From an uncultured Acetatifactor sp. (GTDB taxonomy: Bacteria; Bacillota; Clostridia; Lachnospirales; Lachnospiraceae): a stretch of 64,000 nucleotides of DNA. Below are positions 34,369 to 43,758 of this stretch, piece after piece (position 1 is the first letter of the stretch; each line of letters opens with the position of its first letter). The notes under the pieces are model-generated. The model had not been told where the DNA came from, did not search any database, and saw nothing but the letters and a program-made list of their open reading frames with translations. A program made the position numbers and the translations under genes. Location of the stretch: assembly GCA_910584435.1 (NCBI GenBank), contig CAJUAP010000021.1, forward strand, positions 1-64,000, given 5' to 3'.

Positions 34369-36824
34369 CTCATTCCCCTGACCTCAGCCAAATCCTGCGC
34401 CATGGAAAGGGGCAGCCGCACAATTTCCATCCGCACACGCAGCGAATTCCGGGGCAAGTGTGCCAGCTCTCCCAGAGCGATATGAATATTAGGATCCTCC
34501 GTGGCAAAGACAAGGGTAGGATAATACGCCCCGGCATTCTCCTTTGACGGCTTTATGATACGTCCATTGGCAGTGAGCATTTTCTTTTTATCCAAAAGCA
34601 TCCTCTCACCGTTATAAGTCATTTCCTTTAACTTTACCACACAGGGATACAGACTTGGGTCAATACGCAGCATATTCACATCGCTCCCCACCTGAAGCTT
34701 CAAATCGATAAAATTGTCCCCCTGGTATGCTTCCTCCACAAAATAAGATTCTTCTTCGCTAAAGCCCTTTCCCTTATCCTCATAAATCTGCACACGGTTT
34801 ACCAATTCCGAATCCTGATATCTGTCAATCCATTTCTGGGGAACCATGGCCCGATAGCCAATCACATCCCGTATCTGCGGCATTGCAAGCCGCTCCCCTG
34901 TGACAAACCGCTGAAACTCTCTCTCCTGTTCCCGATAATATTCTGCCGTTTCTTCCGTGATGGACAATTCTTTCAATATCCGCTCAAGGTCTAATTTACT
35001 TCTCTTTGCATCCTCCAGCAGGTAACAATATACAGCCCGGAAGGCCAATTCCTTTATGTCAATAGCTCTGCCGAAAGTCCACTCATAATCAATCAAAGTC
35101 CACTTATCCCCAGACGCTCCATCCTCTCCCTCAGTAGAAATATCCCCCTGCTCTACCAGAATATTGGAGAAAATGGGATCAAAATCTGCCGCCGGATATT
35201 CGCTATGATAGCCCACACGCTCCAAATACTGCCGGAAATACCCATAAAATCCTTCCAGATCATTCCTTTCCAGACATGCATCCATAAGTTCAGACAACGG
35301 TATCCCCGGTACAAATTCAAATTCCGCACAGGTCAATCCGCCCTCATCAGCCAATACACACCGATTGATTTCCAGACTGCCCCCTCTGTATTTTTCTGTC
35401 AGGCTCTCATATGCCGCAGCCATTCCTTTGATATGGTCCACAGCCTCCGGGGTCTGGGGACACTTTCTGACGCTCACCAGCTGCCGGCGATGCCATATCC
35501 GGCTGGAAATCTCTGTGCGGATGGCGTATTCCGGCGCCCGGTCATTGGAATACTTGACATATTTTGTTTCAAATTCCTTACCAAGCACCACCAGATAAGA
35601 ATTGGCAAACACAGGAAACAATCCATCCTTCAGAATACCGTCAAATGCCGCTTTCTCATCAAACAACAGCATCCTGTCCCTGTCAAAATTCCGCAGATTA
35701 TTAGACAGCTCTCCCTTTTTCGGCATAAATTCATCGCTGTATAAGGTAGTCATGAATTTATAATCCGGATAGGGATAATAGAAATGCCATTCATCCACCC
35801 CACAGCTTTGAAAAATCCGTTCCAGCCCTGCTCTGCTGAAAGTCCTTGCCCCTTTCCCCGCCTCATAATTTTCAATTCCCGAAAAATAAGTCCCAAGATG
35901 ATCTTCCTTGCAGCCGGCAAAATACTTTAAGCCGTATTGATTCTCTATGGCAATGACCAAACGGCCCTCCGGAGCCAGATGTGACAACAATATTTTCAGA
36001 AAATCTTCATAGGGCGTATCTCCTCCCATATAGCTCTGCGCATATTCATAGACACCAATCAGACAAATTAAATCAAAATCCCTTGGAAGATTCGGCTCCA
36101 CATCCCTGAAATTTCCCACATGAATCGTCAGGTTATCGTAATCCTTGTGCCGGTAGGCGTTGATTAGGCTGCGCTTTTTGGAGAGTTCCACACAAGTCAC
36201 CGAACCTGCCTTTCTCACAAGTGCCCCTGTGATGGCGCCACACCCGCTTCCTACCTCCAGTACCTTTACACCTGCTTTCGTTTCCGCCGCATCTACAGCC
36301 CCGGCACAGGAAACAGAACCCCTACTGCCCACAGAGTTCACCTCCTCTGTTTCAGAATTCACCGCCGCATCCGTTCCTGTGAATGAATTCCTGTCTGCAG
36401 TAGAATCCGCGGACAATGCAGACGCTGCATCCGCCGCAGTACCCATATCCGATGCATCATTCATGACTAATGCATCATTCATTATTGATGTATTCATATC
36501 CAAAGCGGGCTTCGCGTCCGGTCTGGAATTCATGTTCTTCTGTACGTTTATGGCTTCCTTCGGAATCATGGCTTCCTTCGGAATCATGGCTTCCTTCGGA
36601 ATCATGGCTTCCTTCGGAAGCCAGTCAATGATATTTTCACGCAAAGGTGACAGATGGTACAGTATGGGCCAGCTTTTCCGCTGCTCGATTACCTTAGCGT
36701 ATTCCGCAGGCGTTTTGTTCTTAACTATATCCAGCAATTCATCTTCCACATCGCCATCACTATATAAATCTTTTCCTGCATATACACTGTAATCTAACTT
36801 AACTTTTCCGATTTCTTCTACCAC
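34353..36824 (-). CDS. SAM methyltransferase with kinase-like domain (WbdD-like architecture)
   Basis: An 823-residue protein. Residues 1-75 start the methyltransferase unit; about 75-180 is a low-complexity insertion with four PKEAMI repeats and Asn/Asp/Met/Ala/Ser-rich sequence. The class I methyltransferase core follows (VLEVGSGCGAITGAL near 185, IHVGNF, LAPEGRLVIAIEN). A second domain resembles aminoglycoside/choline kinases: ADFDPIFSNILVE near 543 fits the D-x5-N catalytic loop and LIDYEWTFG near 580 fits the metal-binding DxE-type motif. About 180 C-terminal residues are unassigned. Methyltransferase plus kinase next to an ABC glycan exporter recalls WbdD, which caps O-antigen chains. 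The methyltransferase call is firm; kinase activity and capping are inference. Confidence 0.75.
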   Translation of the reverse strand: MVEEIGKVKLDYSVYAGKDLYSDGDVEDELLDIVKNKTPAEYAKVIEQRKSWPILYHLSPLRENIIDWLPKEAMIPKEAMIPKEAMIPKEAINVQKNMNSRPDAKPALDMNTSIMNDALVMNDASDMGTAADAASALSADSTADRNSFTGTDAAVNSETEEVNSVGSRGSVSCAGAVDAAETKAGVKVLEVGSGCGAITGALVRKAGSVTCVELSKKRSLINAYRHKDYDNLTIHVGNFRDVEPNLPRDFDLICLIGVYEYAQSYMGGDTPYEDFLKILLSHLAPEGRLVIAIENQYGLKYFAGCKEDHLGTYFSGIENYEAGKGARTFSRAGLERIFQSCGVDEWHFYYPYPDYKFMTTLYSDEFMPKKGELSNNLRNFDRDRMLLFDEKAAFDGILKDGLFPVFANSYLVVLGKEFETKYVKYSNDRAPEYAIRTEISSRIWHRRQLVSVRKCPQTPEAVDHIKGMAAAYESLTEKYRGGSLEINRCVLADEGGLTCAEFEFVPGIPLSELMDACLERNDLEGFYGYFRQYLERVGYHSEYPAADFDPIFSNILVEQGDISTEGEDGASGDKWTLIDYEWTFGRAIDIKELAFRAVYCYLLEDAKRSKLDLERILKELSITEETAEYYREQEREFQRFVTGERLAMPQIRDVIGYRAMVPQKWIDRYQDSELVNRVQIYEDKGKGFSEEESYFVEEAYQGDNFIDLKLQVGSDVNMLRIDPSLYPCVVKLKEMTYNGERMLLDKKKMLTANGRIIKPSKENAGAYYPTLVFATEDPNIHIALGELAHLPRNSLRVRMEIVRLPLSMAQDLAEVRGMRWFGN
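36550..36621 (-). repeat. 18-bp in-frame tandem repeat
   Basis: ATGGCTTCCTTCGGAATC recurs at 36550, 36568, 36586 and 36604, encoding PKEAMI units within the methyltransferase gene. Confidence 0.92.
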
Positions 36825-37039
36825 CCTGCTCTTACCTCCGTGGCAAACCTGCCCCTTACTTTTTCACTTTTATCCCGTCAATTCATCACAGCATCTATCC
36901 TACATAACTCTACCCCTATGGATCAGCTGCAGCAATCCCTTCCACATCCCATACTCTTACTCATCTTCTGCCATTACAATGCCTGTTGTCTGTCTGCTTA
37001 TCTTCAGCCACATGCTTCCTGTCTTCATCCAAGCAGGAT

Positions 37040-38347
37040 TCACCTTCCATCACAGCAGACTTCACCTTCCACTGTCGCATCACTGACATGCACCACGGAC
37101 TCCATATCATAATACCCCACTGTGTCCTTATCCGAAACCACCGTAACCGCCAGGGCATCATACAGCCTGTGATATACCTCAAATTCATCTCCCCGGTATC
37201 CTGTCACCCCCATTGACAGCAGATATTCCCCTCCCTGGAGACTCATCTTCTGGGTAAAGGTAATATCTTTCACCTGCCCCGGTTCCCCGCTCTCTAAAAA
37301 AGACTTTTCAATCATACTGTTGGTGCCGGTAATCTCCGTTCCAATGGCATTCTTAAAAGAAAAAGCAAAAATAGGACCGGGAATATGCTCATGGAATTTT
37401 ACACGCATATGCAGTGTAAAATAACTGCCTTTGAGCACCGCTGTTGTTCTCACGTCCCGATCATCGGTGATATAATATTCCATGATTTCCGCCTGATTAT
37501 TTCCATATTCCAACGCGCCGGGATTCACTCCTGACACAGGCATCCGGCCGTTCTCTGTCCCTGTCCCCGCAATCTGCCGCGGCTCCTGACACTCAGGAAA
37601 CACATACTGTCCCACCAGCACACGCTTATACGCGTCAATCATTTCCTTCGGGGTTCCTTCTCCCAGCAGGACACCCTTATTCAGCAGAAATACCCTGTCG
37701 CAATATTTGCTGATACTGCTCAGGTCATGACTGACAAATACTATGGTCTTACCCATCTGCTTAAATTCTTCAAATTTATGATAACATTTTGCCTGGAAGA
37801 ACACATCCCCCACAGAAAGCGCTTCATCTACAATTAATATTTCCGGTTCTATATTGATTGCCACTGCAAATGCAAGCCGGACGAACATGCCGCTGGAATA
37901 CATCTTAACCGGTTGGTTCACATAATCGCCAATATCGGCAAACTCCATGATTTCCGGCAGTTTTCCGTCTATCTCACGCTCGGAAAACCCCATCATGGTT
38001 CCGTTCAGGTACACATTCTCGATACCGTTATATTCCATGTTAAAGCCGGCACCCAGCTCTAACAGTGCAGAGATACGCCCCGCCACCTTCACCTCGCCCT
38101 CAGTGGGATGCAATACCCCTGTGATGATCTTCAATAATGTGGACTTCCCGGAACCATTGGTACCAATAATCCCCACCGTCTCACCCTTATAAATCTCCAG
38201 ATTAATCCCGTTCAAAGCATAGTGCAATTTATATGTCTGCTTTTTATCAAGTCCAAAGGCTTCCTTGATGCGGTCCTTGGGCTTATGATATAATTTGTAA
38301 ACTTTACTAAGATCCTTCACGCAAATCGCTGCCCGCTTTTCTTCCAT
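37040..38347 (-). CDS. wzt: Polysaccharide ABC exporter ATPase with C-terminal glycan-binding-type domain
   Basis: ATP-binding subunit of a Wzm/Wzt-type exporter, 435 residues. Walker A is GTNGSGKST, the signature is YSSGM (usual in this subfamily), Walker B is ILIVDEAL and the switch His is in FVSHDLS. After about residue 240 an extension of about 190 residues forms a beta-rich domain (YFTLHMRVKFHEHIPGP, then GGEYLLSMGVTGY) of the type that recognises the modified chain end in O-antigen exporters. The ATG at 38347 has GGGGAG only three bases away; an upstream GTG at 38386, overlapping the wzm stop, is an alternative. The region 36825-37039 downstream shows no gene. Confidence 0.93.
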   Translation of the reverse strand: MEEKRAAICVKDLSKVYKLYHKPKDRIKEAFGLDKKQTYKLHYALNGINLEIYKGETVGIIGTNGSGKSTLLKIITGVLHPTEGEVKVAGRISALLELGAGFNMEYNGIENVYLNGTMMGFSEREIDGKLPEIMEFADIGDYVNQPVKMYSSGMFVRLAFAVAINIEPEILIVDEALSVGDVFFQAKCYHKFEEFKQMGKTIVFVSHDLSSISKYCDRVFLLNKGVLLGEGTPKEMIDAYKRVLVGQYVFPECQEPRQIAGTGTENGRMPVSGVNPGALEYGNNQAEIMEYYITDDRDVRTTAVLKGSYFTLHMRVKFHEHIPGPIFAFSFKNAIGTEITGTNSMIEKSFLESGEPGQVKDITFTQKMSLQGGEYLLSMGVTGYRGDEFEVYHRLYDALAVTVVSDKDTVGYYDMESVVHVSDATVEGEVCCDGR

Positions 38348-38382
38348 ATGCTCCCCTATCAAATCAGTCTGCGCCGCTGCCC

Positions 38383-39366
38383 TCACAAAACATCTGCAAA
38401 ATGCACCTTCAACCGTTTAAACACAGCCGCACCAATACCAAACAGCACCACCGTCACAATCCAGAAATACATTGTGGAGAAAAAATCCTGGAAAAACCAT
38501 GTCCCCCCATAAACAGCGCTCCTGTATCCCTCCACAATATAAACCAATGGATTCAGCTTCAGAAATACAAGCCAGTCAACATGAAGGGAATCAATATCCC
38601 ATAAAATAGGCGTCGCCCACATTCCAATCTGAAGCGCAATACTTATAATCTGGGACAGATCCTTGAAAAAAACCACAATAGAGCAGGTGGTATAGCAAAG
38701 CGCCAGCACGAAGACAAACAGGCAGAAACTGTAATATACAATCTGAATTGTGTAAATTGTCGGATAATAACCGTAAAGTGCTGCCACTGCCAACAGCACC
38801 GCTACAAAAAACATATGGATAAAAGTAGCCGCAATAATCTTAATAATGGGCAGAATGCTGATTTTAAATACCACCTTTTTCACCAGATAATTGTATTCCA
38901 GCATGGCATTCGTTCCGTGATTCAATGCTTCACTAAAATAAAACCACGGCACCAGACCTGCGGTCAGAAACAATACAAAGGGCACATCCTCCGCCCCCCG
39001 TCCTGTATTTCCCATAATCTTGTCAAAGACAATATAATACATGGCCACTGTCACCACAGGCTGGATCATCGCCCATATCGCGCCCATATAAGAACCTGCA
39101 TACCGCTTCTTAAAATCATTTTTGGCCAGTTTCCAGATGAGAAACCTGCTCTGATATAACTCTATCGGAAGTGTAGTGAACTTATCATACCCTTTTGCAA
39201 ATATAATGCAGGAAGCCAGAATCATCCCACAGGACAAAACCTTCTTAATCAATTCTTCCTGTGGGTCAGCGCCCGGCCCAAGATTCTGATGTGCGATAAT
39301 AAGAACCGCCATCAAAAGCCCTGCCAGCGAAAACAGAGCAATTCCAACTTTCTTGCTGATTTTCAT
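38383..39366 (-). CDS. wzm: Polysaccharide ABC exporter permease
   Basis: ABC-2-type membrane subunit, 327 residues, about eight helices. Compared with usual Wzm/TagG-type permeases (about 260 residues) it has an extra N-terminal pair of helices (about 8-26 and 43-60). The ABC-2 core begins WKLAKNDFKKRYAGSYMGAIWA, a strongly conserved segment, and contains LVPWFYFSEAL and MWATPILWD. It is directly upstream of wzt, and together they should move a lipid-linked polymer across the cytoplasmic membrane. GAGG lies ten bases before the ATG. Confidence 0.93.
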   Translation of the reverse strand: MKISKKVGIALFSLAGLLMAVLIIAHQNLGPGADPQEELIKKVLSCGMILASCIIFAKGYDKFTTLPIELYQSRFLIWKLAKNDFKKRYAGSYMGAIWAMIQPVVTVAMYYIVFDKIMGNTGRGAEDVPFVLFLTAGLVPWFYFSEALNHGTNAMLEYNYLVKKVVFKISILPIIKIIAATFIHMFFVAVLLAVAALYGYYPTIYTIQIVYYSFCLFVFVLALCYTTCSIVVFFKDLSQIISIALQIGMWATPILWDIDSLHVDWLVFLKLNPLVYIVEGYRSAVYGGTWFFQDFFSTMYFWIVTVVLFGIGAAVFKRLKVHFADVL

Positions 39367-39431
39367 TTCTTTTCTACCTCATGACATTCCTGCCCCAACC
39401 GTCACCAGAAAATCCGGAACAAAGAAGCCTT

Positions 39432-39995
39432 TCACTCCTGCCCATTATCCTGAAAGGCTGCCAGCCCGTCCCATTTTAAATCCCGTTCAATCATAATCAA
39501 TTCCATATCTGCCGGAATGGGCCATTCAATTCCAATGGCAGGATCATTATACACAATCCCGCCTTCATCGCCGGGATGATAGAAATCCGTGCACTTATAA
39601 CAAAATTCCGCATAATCAGACAATACCAGGAATCCATGTGCAAAATACTTTGGCACAAAGAACTGCTTCTTATTCTCTTCCGAGAGAATCTCCCCATGCC
39701 ACTTGCCGAATGTGGCCGACCCTTTGCGGAGGTCCACCACTACATCGAACACCTCGCCCCGGATCACCCTCACCAGCTTGTCCTGGGGGAATTGTTTCTG
39801 AAAATGCAGCCCCCGAAGTACGCCTCTTCTGCCCGAAGACTGATTATCCTGTACGAACACCTGCGGAATCCCTGCCTCCTTATAATCCACATAATGATAA
39901 GATTCGTAAAAATACCCCCTGTCATCCCCATGCACTGTGGGCGTGATAATCTTCAATCCTTCGATTGCACATGTTTCCACCTTAATCTGTCCCAT
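39432..39995 (-). CDS. rmlC: dTDP-4-dehydrorhamnose 3,5-epimerase
   Basis: Cytosolic epimerase, 187 residues, third enzyme of dTDP-L-rhamnose synthesis. The catalytic His is in VLRGLHFQ and the Tyr in the YKCTDFYHPGDEGG region; NQSSGRRG and the FVPKYFAHGF segment are typical. AAGGAG lies upstream of the ATG. A 60-base hairpin (40037-40096) separates it from the GH25 gene, so it may begin a separate transcript with wzm, wzt and the glycosyltransferases. Confidence 0.96.
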   Translation of the reverse strand: MGQIKVETCAIEGLKIITPTVHGDDRGYFYESYHYVDYKEAGIPQVFVQDNQSSGRRGVLRGLHFQKQFPQDKLVRVIRGEVFDVVVDLRKGSATFGKWHGEILSEENKKQFFVPKYFAHGFLVLSDYAEFCYKCTDFYHPGDEGGIVYNDPAIGIEWPIPADMELIMIERDLKWDGLAAFQDNGQE

Positions 39996-40036
39996 TGACG
40001 TCCGCTCCTTTTTATCTGCCTATACTCACGAACGAT

Positions 40037-40096
40037 AAAATCTGCCTCCGGCTCACAGCGTCTGCCGCGCGTGAGCCGGATGGTCTGGCAGATTTT
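40037..40096 (-). terminator. Long double-stem hairpin between GH25 gene and rmlC
   Basis: Outer arms AAAATCTGCC (40037-40046) and GGCAGATTTT (40087-40096) and inner arms CCGGCTCAC (40048-40056) and GTGAGCCGG (40071-40079). On the minus strand the 3' arm ends in TTTT. It may terminate or attenuate transcription from the rmlA-GH25 genes into rmlC. Confidence 0.6.
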
Positions 40097-40104
40097 AACG
40101 ACCG

Positions 40105-41382
40105 TCATTTCATATAACTGATACTCATATCCACATTGCCCTCAATACCATCTATGCTGCCCTTGGAAGTATACTGCCACATATGATAGTACCCCTGATA
40201 CAACGGTGCGCTGCGGTACTCCGCAAGCCAGATATAATATTTCTCCAGCTGATCCACATGCAGATTGTTATTATACCAATGGCGGTTTGCATACACACCG
40301 GCCTCATAACCTGCATTTGCGATGGTGCGGCAGAAAGCCTCGCACACCAGGGTTCTGGTCTCCACATCCAGGCCGTCCGCTCTTCCATTGCCGCCCGCCC
40401 CTTCCGTATCAATGAACACAGGATATTCCAGATTGTACTCCCTGATCAGCTGCAGCACTGCGGAGGCTTCCTCCACTGCCTCCACTTCGTTCACCGCCTG
40501 GGTAAAGAAATACACGCCCACTGGGACGCCGCTGGCTGTTGCCCCTCTGATATTGGCGGCAAACAACGGATCCTCCACCAGGCTACCCGTCACGGAGCCC
40601 CGATACCCTGCACGAATAATGGCAAATTCCACACCTGCATTTTTCACCTTGTCCCAATCGATCTCGCCATTCCATTTGGATACGTCAATACCCACCCTGG
40701 TATTGGCCGACGGCCTCTGAAGCTTCTGTATCTCGGTCTTATCCGCATCCTCCACCGCTTCCGCAGTGTCCTCCGCCTCCGCATCAATTTCTTCCTCGGT
40801 CTTAATTAACAGCGTGATATCGCCAATGGCCACATACTCCACCCTGTCCTTTACCCTGACGCGCGTAGGATTGACCGGCACCTTGTAGCCCTCTATGGGA
40901 AGCAGTTCCACATGATATTCTCCCGCCGCCAGATCTCCGATATATATGATGCCGTCCTTATCTAAATCTTTATATTCCCCGAATCTGTCCAGTTTCACAT
41001 AAAAGCTCTCGCCTGTGACGGGATTTCCATGCATATCCACCACCTGAATACGCAGATCCTTCTCCACAGATGTCACCACCAGAGAAAGCCTTGTACCATT
41101 TTCCCTGGCAGTTTCCAGCACAGGATTCACTTCCTGGTCAAAGAAAGTATGATCGCGTAAGAACGCAGACAAATCATTTCCTATCTGCCCCTCCGGTATG
41201 CTGCTCTCCTCCGAATCCCGGCTGCCATCCTCCCATGGCGGCACAGTAGCTGCCGCCGGAGGGTTGACCGGACGATTGCCGGATCCATTGTGATCCGAAT
41301 TGGTATACAGCACCAATGCCGATACCAGCAGAATCACCGCCATAGAGGATAAAATTGCAATTCTGCGCAATCTAGAGTCCAT
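40105..41382 (-). CDS. Membrane-anchored GH25 muramidase
   Basis: A 425-residue type II membrane protein: a membrane helix at about 8-26, a Pro/Ser/Glu linker, a SpaA/prealbumin-like beta domain (about 95-195, with VEKDLRI and DLDKDGIIYIGDLAAGEYHV), an acidic linker, and a C-terminal GH25 lysozyme domain (about 228-425). GH25 hallmarks are GIDVSKWNGEIDW, the catalytic-type FIDTEG, and MWQYTSKGSIDGIEGNVDM. It should cut the glycan strands of peptidoglycan at the outer membrane face. The ATG overlaps the rmlA stop region by 11 bases with GAGG six bases upstream. It shares its architecture with the 1171-residue protein at 43830-47345. Confidence 0.93.
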   Translation of the reverse strand: MDSRLRRIAILSSMAVILLVSALVLYTNSDHNGSGNRPVNPPAAATVPPWEDGSRDSEESSIPEGQIGNDLSAFLRDHTFFDQEVNPVLETARENGTRLSLVVTSVEKDLRIQVVDMHGNPVTGESFYVKLDRFGEYKDLDKDGIIYIGDLAAGEYHVELLPIEGYKVPVNPTRVRVKDRVEYVAIGDITLLIKTEEEIDAEAEDTAEAVEDADKTEIQKLQRPSANTRVGIDVSKWNGEIDWDKVKNAGVEFAIIRAGYRGSVTGSLVEDPLFAANIRGATASGVPVGVYFFTQAVNEVEAVEEASAVLQLIREYNLEYPVFIDTEGAGGNGRADGLDVETRTLVCEAFCRTIANAGYEAGVYANRHWYNNNLHVDQLEKYYIWLAEYRSAPLYQGYYHMWQYTSKGSIDGIEGNVDMSISYMK

Positions 41383-42241
41383 TTGCTACCTCAACCAGAT
41401 ATTGTCCATAGTTGGTCTTCATCAACGGCTCCGCCAGCTTCAAAAGCTGCTCCCTGTCAATAAATCCCCTCTTATATGCAATCTCTTCAATACAGGAAAT
41501 ATAGAGCCCCTGCCGTTTCTGGAACGCAGCCACAAAATCCGATGCATCCAGCAGAGCATCATGATTCCCCGTGTCCAGCCACGCAAATCCCCTCCCCAGC
41601 ATTTCCACATAGAGAGTTCCCCTCTGAAGATACTCATTATTCACACTGGTAATCTCTATCTCATTTCTGGCAGAGGGTTTCACATTCCTTGCAATTTCCA
41701 CCACATCATTATCATAGAAATACAATCCCGGCACCGCATAATTACTCCTGGGATGCTCCGGTTTCTCTTCAATGGACAATGCCTTACCGTTCTGGTCAAA
41801 CTCCACCACACCATATTCTCTGGGATCTCTCACATAATATCCGAAAATAGTCGCCCCTTTTTCTCTGGCTGCCACCGTCTTCAAAACTCTGGAAAAACTC
41901 TGCCCATAGAAAATGTTATCCCCAAGCACCAGCGCCACTCTGTCACGGCCGATAAAATCCGCACCGATAATAAAAGCGTCCGCCAGCCCTCTGGGACTCT
42001 CCTGTACCGCATAGGACAATTCCATGCCAATCTGATGCCCGTCTCCCAGAAGCTCCCTGAATACAGGCAGATCCCTGGGTGTGGAAATAATTAATATCTC
42101 CCTGATTCCTGCCAGCATCAAAGTGGAAAGTGGGTAATAAATCATCGGTTTATCATATACAGGCATAATCTGTTTGGAGATTGCCTTTGTCAAAGGATAA
42201 AGCCTGGTGCCGGAGCCCCCTGCCAAAATAATTCCCTTCAT
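41372..42241 (-). CDS. rmlA: Glucose-1-phosphate thymidylyltransferase
   Basis: First enzyme of dTDP-6-deoxysugar synthesis, 289 residues. The nucleotide-binding motif GGSGTRLYPLT is at residues 8-18, with KPMIYYPLS, LGDNIFYG and SIEEKPEHPRSNYAVPGLY (sugar-binding and metal segments) all present. Length matches the family. It supplies dTDP-glucose to RmlB at 42524. Its 3' end overlaps the GH25 start, so sugar synthesis and the muramidase are likely expressed together. Confidence 0.97.
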   Translation of the reverse strand: MKGIILAGGSGTRLYPLTKAISKQIMPVYDKPMIYYPLSTLMLAGIREILIISTPRDLPVFRELLGDGHQIGMELSYAVQESPRGLADAFIIGADFIGRDRVALVLGDNIFYGQSFSRVLKTVAAREKGATIFGYYVRDPREYGVVEFDQNGKALSIEEKPEHPRSNYAVPGLYFYDNDVVEIARNVKPSARNEIEITSVNNEYLQRGTLYVEMLGRGFAWLDTGNHDALLDASDFVAAFQKRQGLYISCIEEIAYKRGFIDREQLLKLAEPLMKTNYGQYLVEVANGL

Positions 42242-42403
42242 TTTTCCCTCCGTCTCACTGCATTTTCTGCTTACTTCTATTTTCTGCTTGCATTTTTTGC
42301 ATCTTACTTCTGTTTTCCTCTTACTTCTCTTTCTGTCTGCTTCCTTTTGCTTCTTACCTCTTTTTTCTGTTTACTTCCTTTTACTTCTATTTTCTGCCTG
42401 CTT

Positions 42404-42514
42404 CTGTTTACTTCCCTTTACTTCTATTTTCTGTCTGCTTCTGTTTACTTCCCTTTACTTCTATTTTCTGTCTGCTTCTGTTTACTTCCCTTTACTTCTA
42501 TTTTCTGCCTAAAA
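42404..42514. repeat. 37-bp pyrimidine-rich tandem repeat between rmlB and rmlA
   Basis: Units start at 42404, 42441 and 42478 (exactly 37 bp). The whole intergenic stretch 42242-42523 is a T/C-rich tract built from related TTACTTCT/TTTTCTG words; on the transcribed minus-sense strand it is A/G-rich. No ribosome site, promoter or frame lies inside except the rmlA start region. Confidence 0.9.
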
Positions 42515-42523
42515 ATTTTACTT

Positions 42524-43609
42524 CTACTTCTTTTCATACATCTCAGCGTAATATTTCTGGTAATCACCGCTGGTTACATTTTTTCTCCATTCCTCGTGTT
42601 CAAAAAACCACTGAATTGTTTTCCGAATTCCGTCCTTGAACATGGTCTCCGGATACCATCCAATCTCTTCCTTAATCTTGTCAGGCGCAATGGCATACCG
42701 TCTGTCATGCCCCTTGCGGTCTTCCACATACGAAATCAAATCCTCCGTAACCAGTTCCTTACGTGGATCATCCTCTCCTAACATCTCCTGCAGGGTCTCT
42801 ATAATAATGTGAATGATTTCAATATTCTGTTTCTCGTTATGTCCGCCGATATTGTAAGTCTCAAACAATCTGCCCTGCTCCTGTACCATGTCGATAGCCT
42901 TGGCATGATCCTCCACATATAACCAGTCGCGGACATTTTTCCCATCACCGTATACAGGGAGCTTCCTGCCCTGCAGCGCGTTATTGATAATCAGCGGAAT
43001 CAGCTTCTCCGGAAATTGATAGGGGCCATAATTATTGGAACAATTGGTAATATTTGCAGGGAAATGATAGGTATCCATATAAGACTTTACCAGCATGTCC
43101 GAACTTGCCTTGCTCGCCGAATAAGGACTGTGGGGATCATAAGGCGTAGTCTCATAGAAGAAAGCATTTTCATCTTCCGGAAGAGAACCATATACTTCGT
43201 CCGTGGACACATGCAGAAACTTCTTGCCTTCACGAAAGCTCCCGTCCGGCAGCTCCCATGCCGCTTTTGCACAGTTGAGCATCACCGCCGTCCCCAGCAC
43301 ATTGGTCTGCACGAATACCTCCGGATTCAGGATGCTTCTGTCCACATGGCTTTCTGCGGCAAAATGCACCACCCTGTCAATATCATTTTCCGCGAATATT
43401 TTTGCAATTGCTTCCTTGTCGCAGATATCCGCCTTGATAAACGTATAGTTGGGACGCTGTTCCACATCTCTTAAATTCTCCAGATTTCCTGCATAAGTCA
43501 GCAGATCCACATTAATAATACGAATAGATTCCCCGTACTTTCCGAACATATAATGAATATAATTAGAACCAATAAAGCCTGCGCCCCCTGTTACCAGATA
43601 AGTTCTCAT
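42524..43609 (-). CDS. rmlB: dTDP-glucose 4,6-dehydratase
   Basis: Second enzyme of the pathway, 361 residues, cytosolic short-chain dehydrogenase fold. The NAD-binding motif GGAGFIGS is at residues 8-15; the active-site YSASKASSD gives the YxxxK pair, and STDEVYG supplies the Thr-Asp-Glu triad. Its product dTDP-4-keto-6-deoxyglucose can feed RmlC here and the WecE-type aminotransferase at 54479. No rmlD is in the window. A 282-bp repeat-rich gap separates it from rmlA. Confidence 0.97.
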   Translation of the reverse strand: MRTYLVTGGAGFIGSNYIHYMFGKYGESIRIINVDLLTYAGNLENLRDVEQRPNYTFIKADICDKEAIAKIFAENDIDRVVHFAAESHVDRSILNPEVFVQTNVLGTAVMLNCAKAAWELPDGSFREGKKFLHVSTDEVYGSLPEDENAFFYETTPYDPHSPYSASKASSDMLVKSYMDTYHFPANITNCSNNYGPYQFPEKLIPLIINNALQGRKLPVYGDGKNVRDWLYVEDHAKAIDMVQEQGRLFETYNIGGHNEKQNIEIIHIIIETLQEMLGEDDPRKELVTEDLISYVEDRKGHDRRYAIAPDKIKEEIGWYPETMFKDGIRKTIQWFFEHEEWRKNVTSGDYQKYYAEMYEKK

Positions 43610-43662
43610 CTCTTTTCTCCTGTTTTAAAATTTTTGTTTACACACAATCTTTCTCTCCAATA

Positions 43663-43709
43663 TATACTGCACACCGGTTAAATTTTCAGTACAACCCGAC
43701 TGCAGTATA
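43663..43709. repeat. Dispersed repeat with TATACTGC / GCAGTATA ends
   Basis: TATACTGC (43663-43670) and GCAGTATA (43702-43709) flank ACACCGGTTAAATTTTCAG and TACAACCCGACT. It shares at least 35 of about 45 bases with 61433-61474. Confidence 0.7.
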
Positions 43710-43758
43710 ATACAATAGAATCCATGCTTCGCGAGTCTTCCATTGTCATGAATAATCA

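Noticed and set aside
42242..42523. Possible CRISPR-like periodic array
   Set aside because: The 37-bp units are directly abutting with no unique spacers, and no cas gene is present. The same applies to the other tandem repeats.
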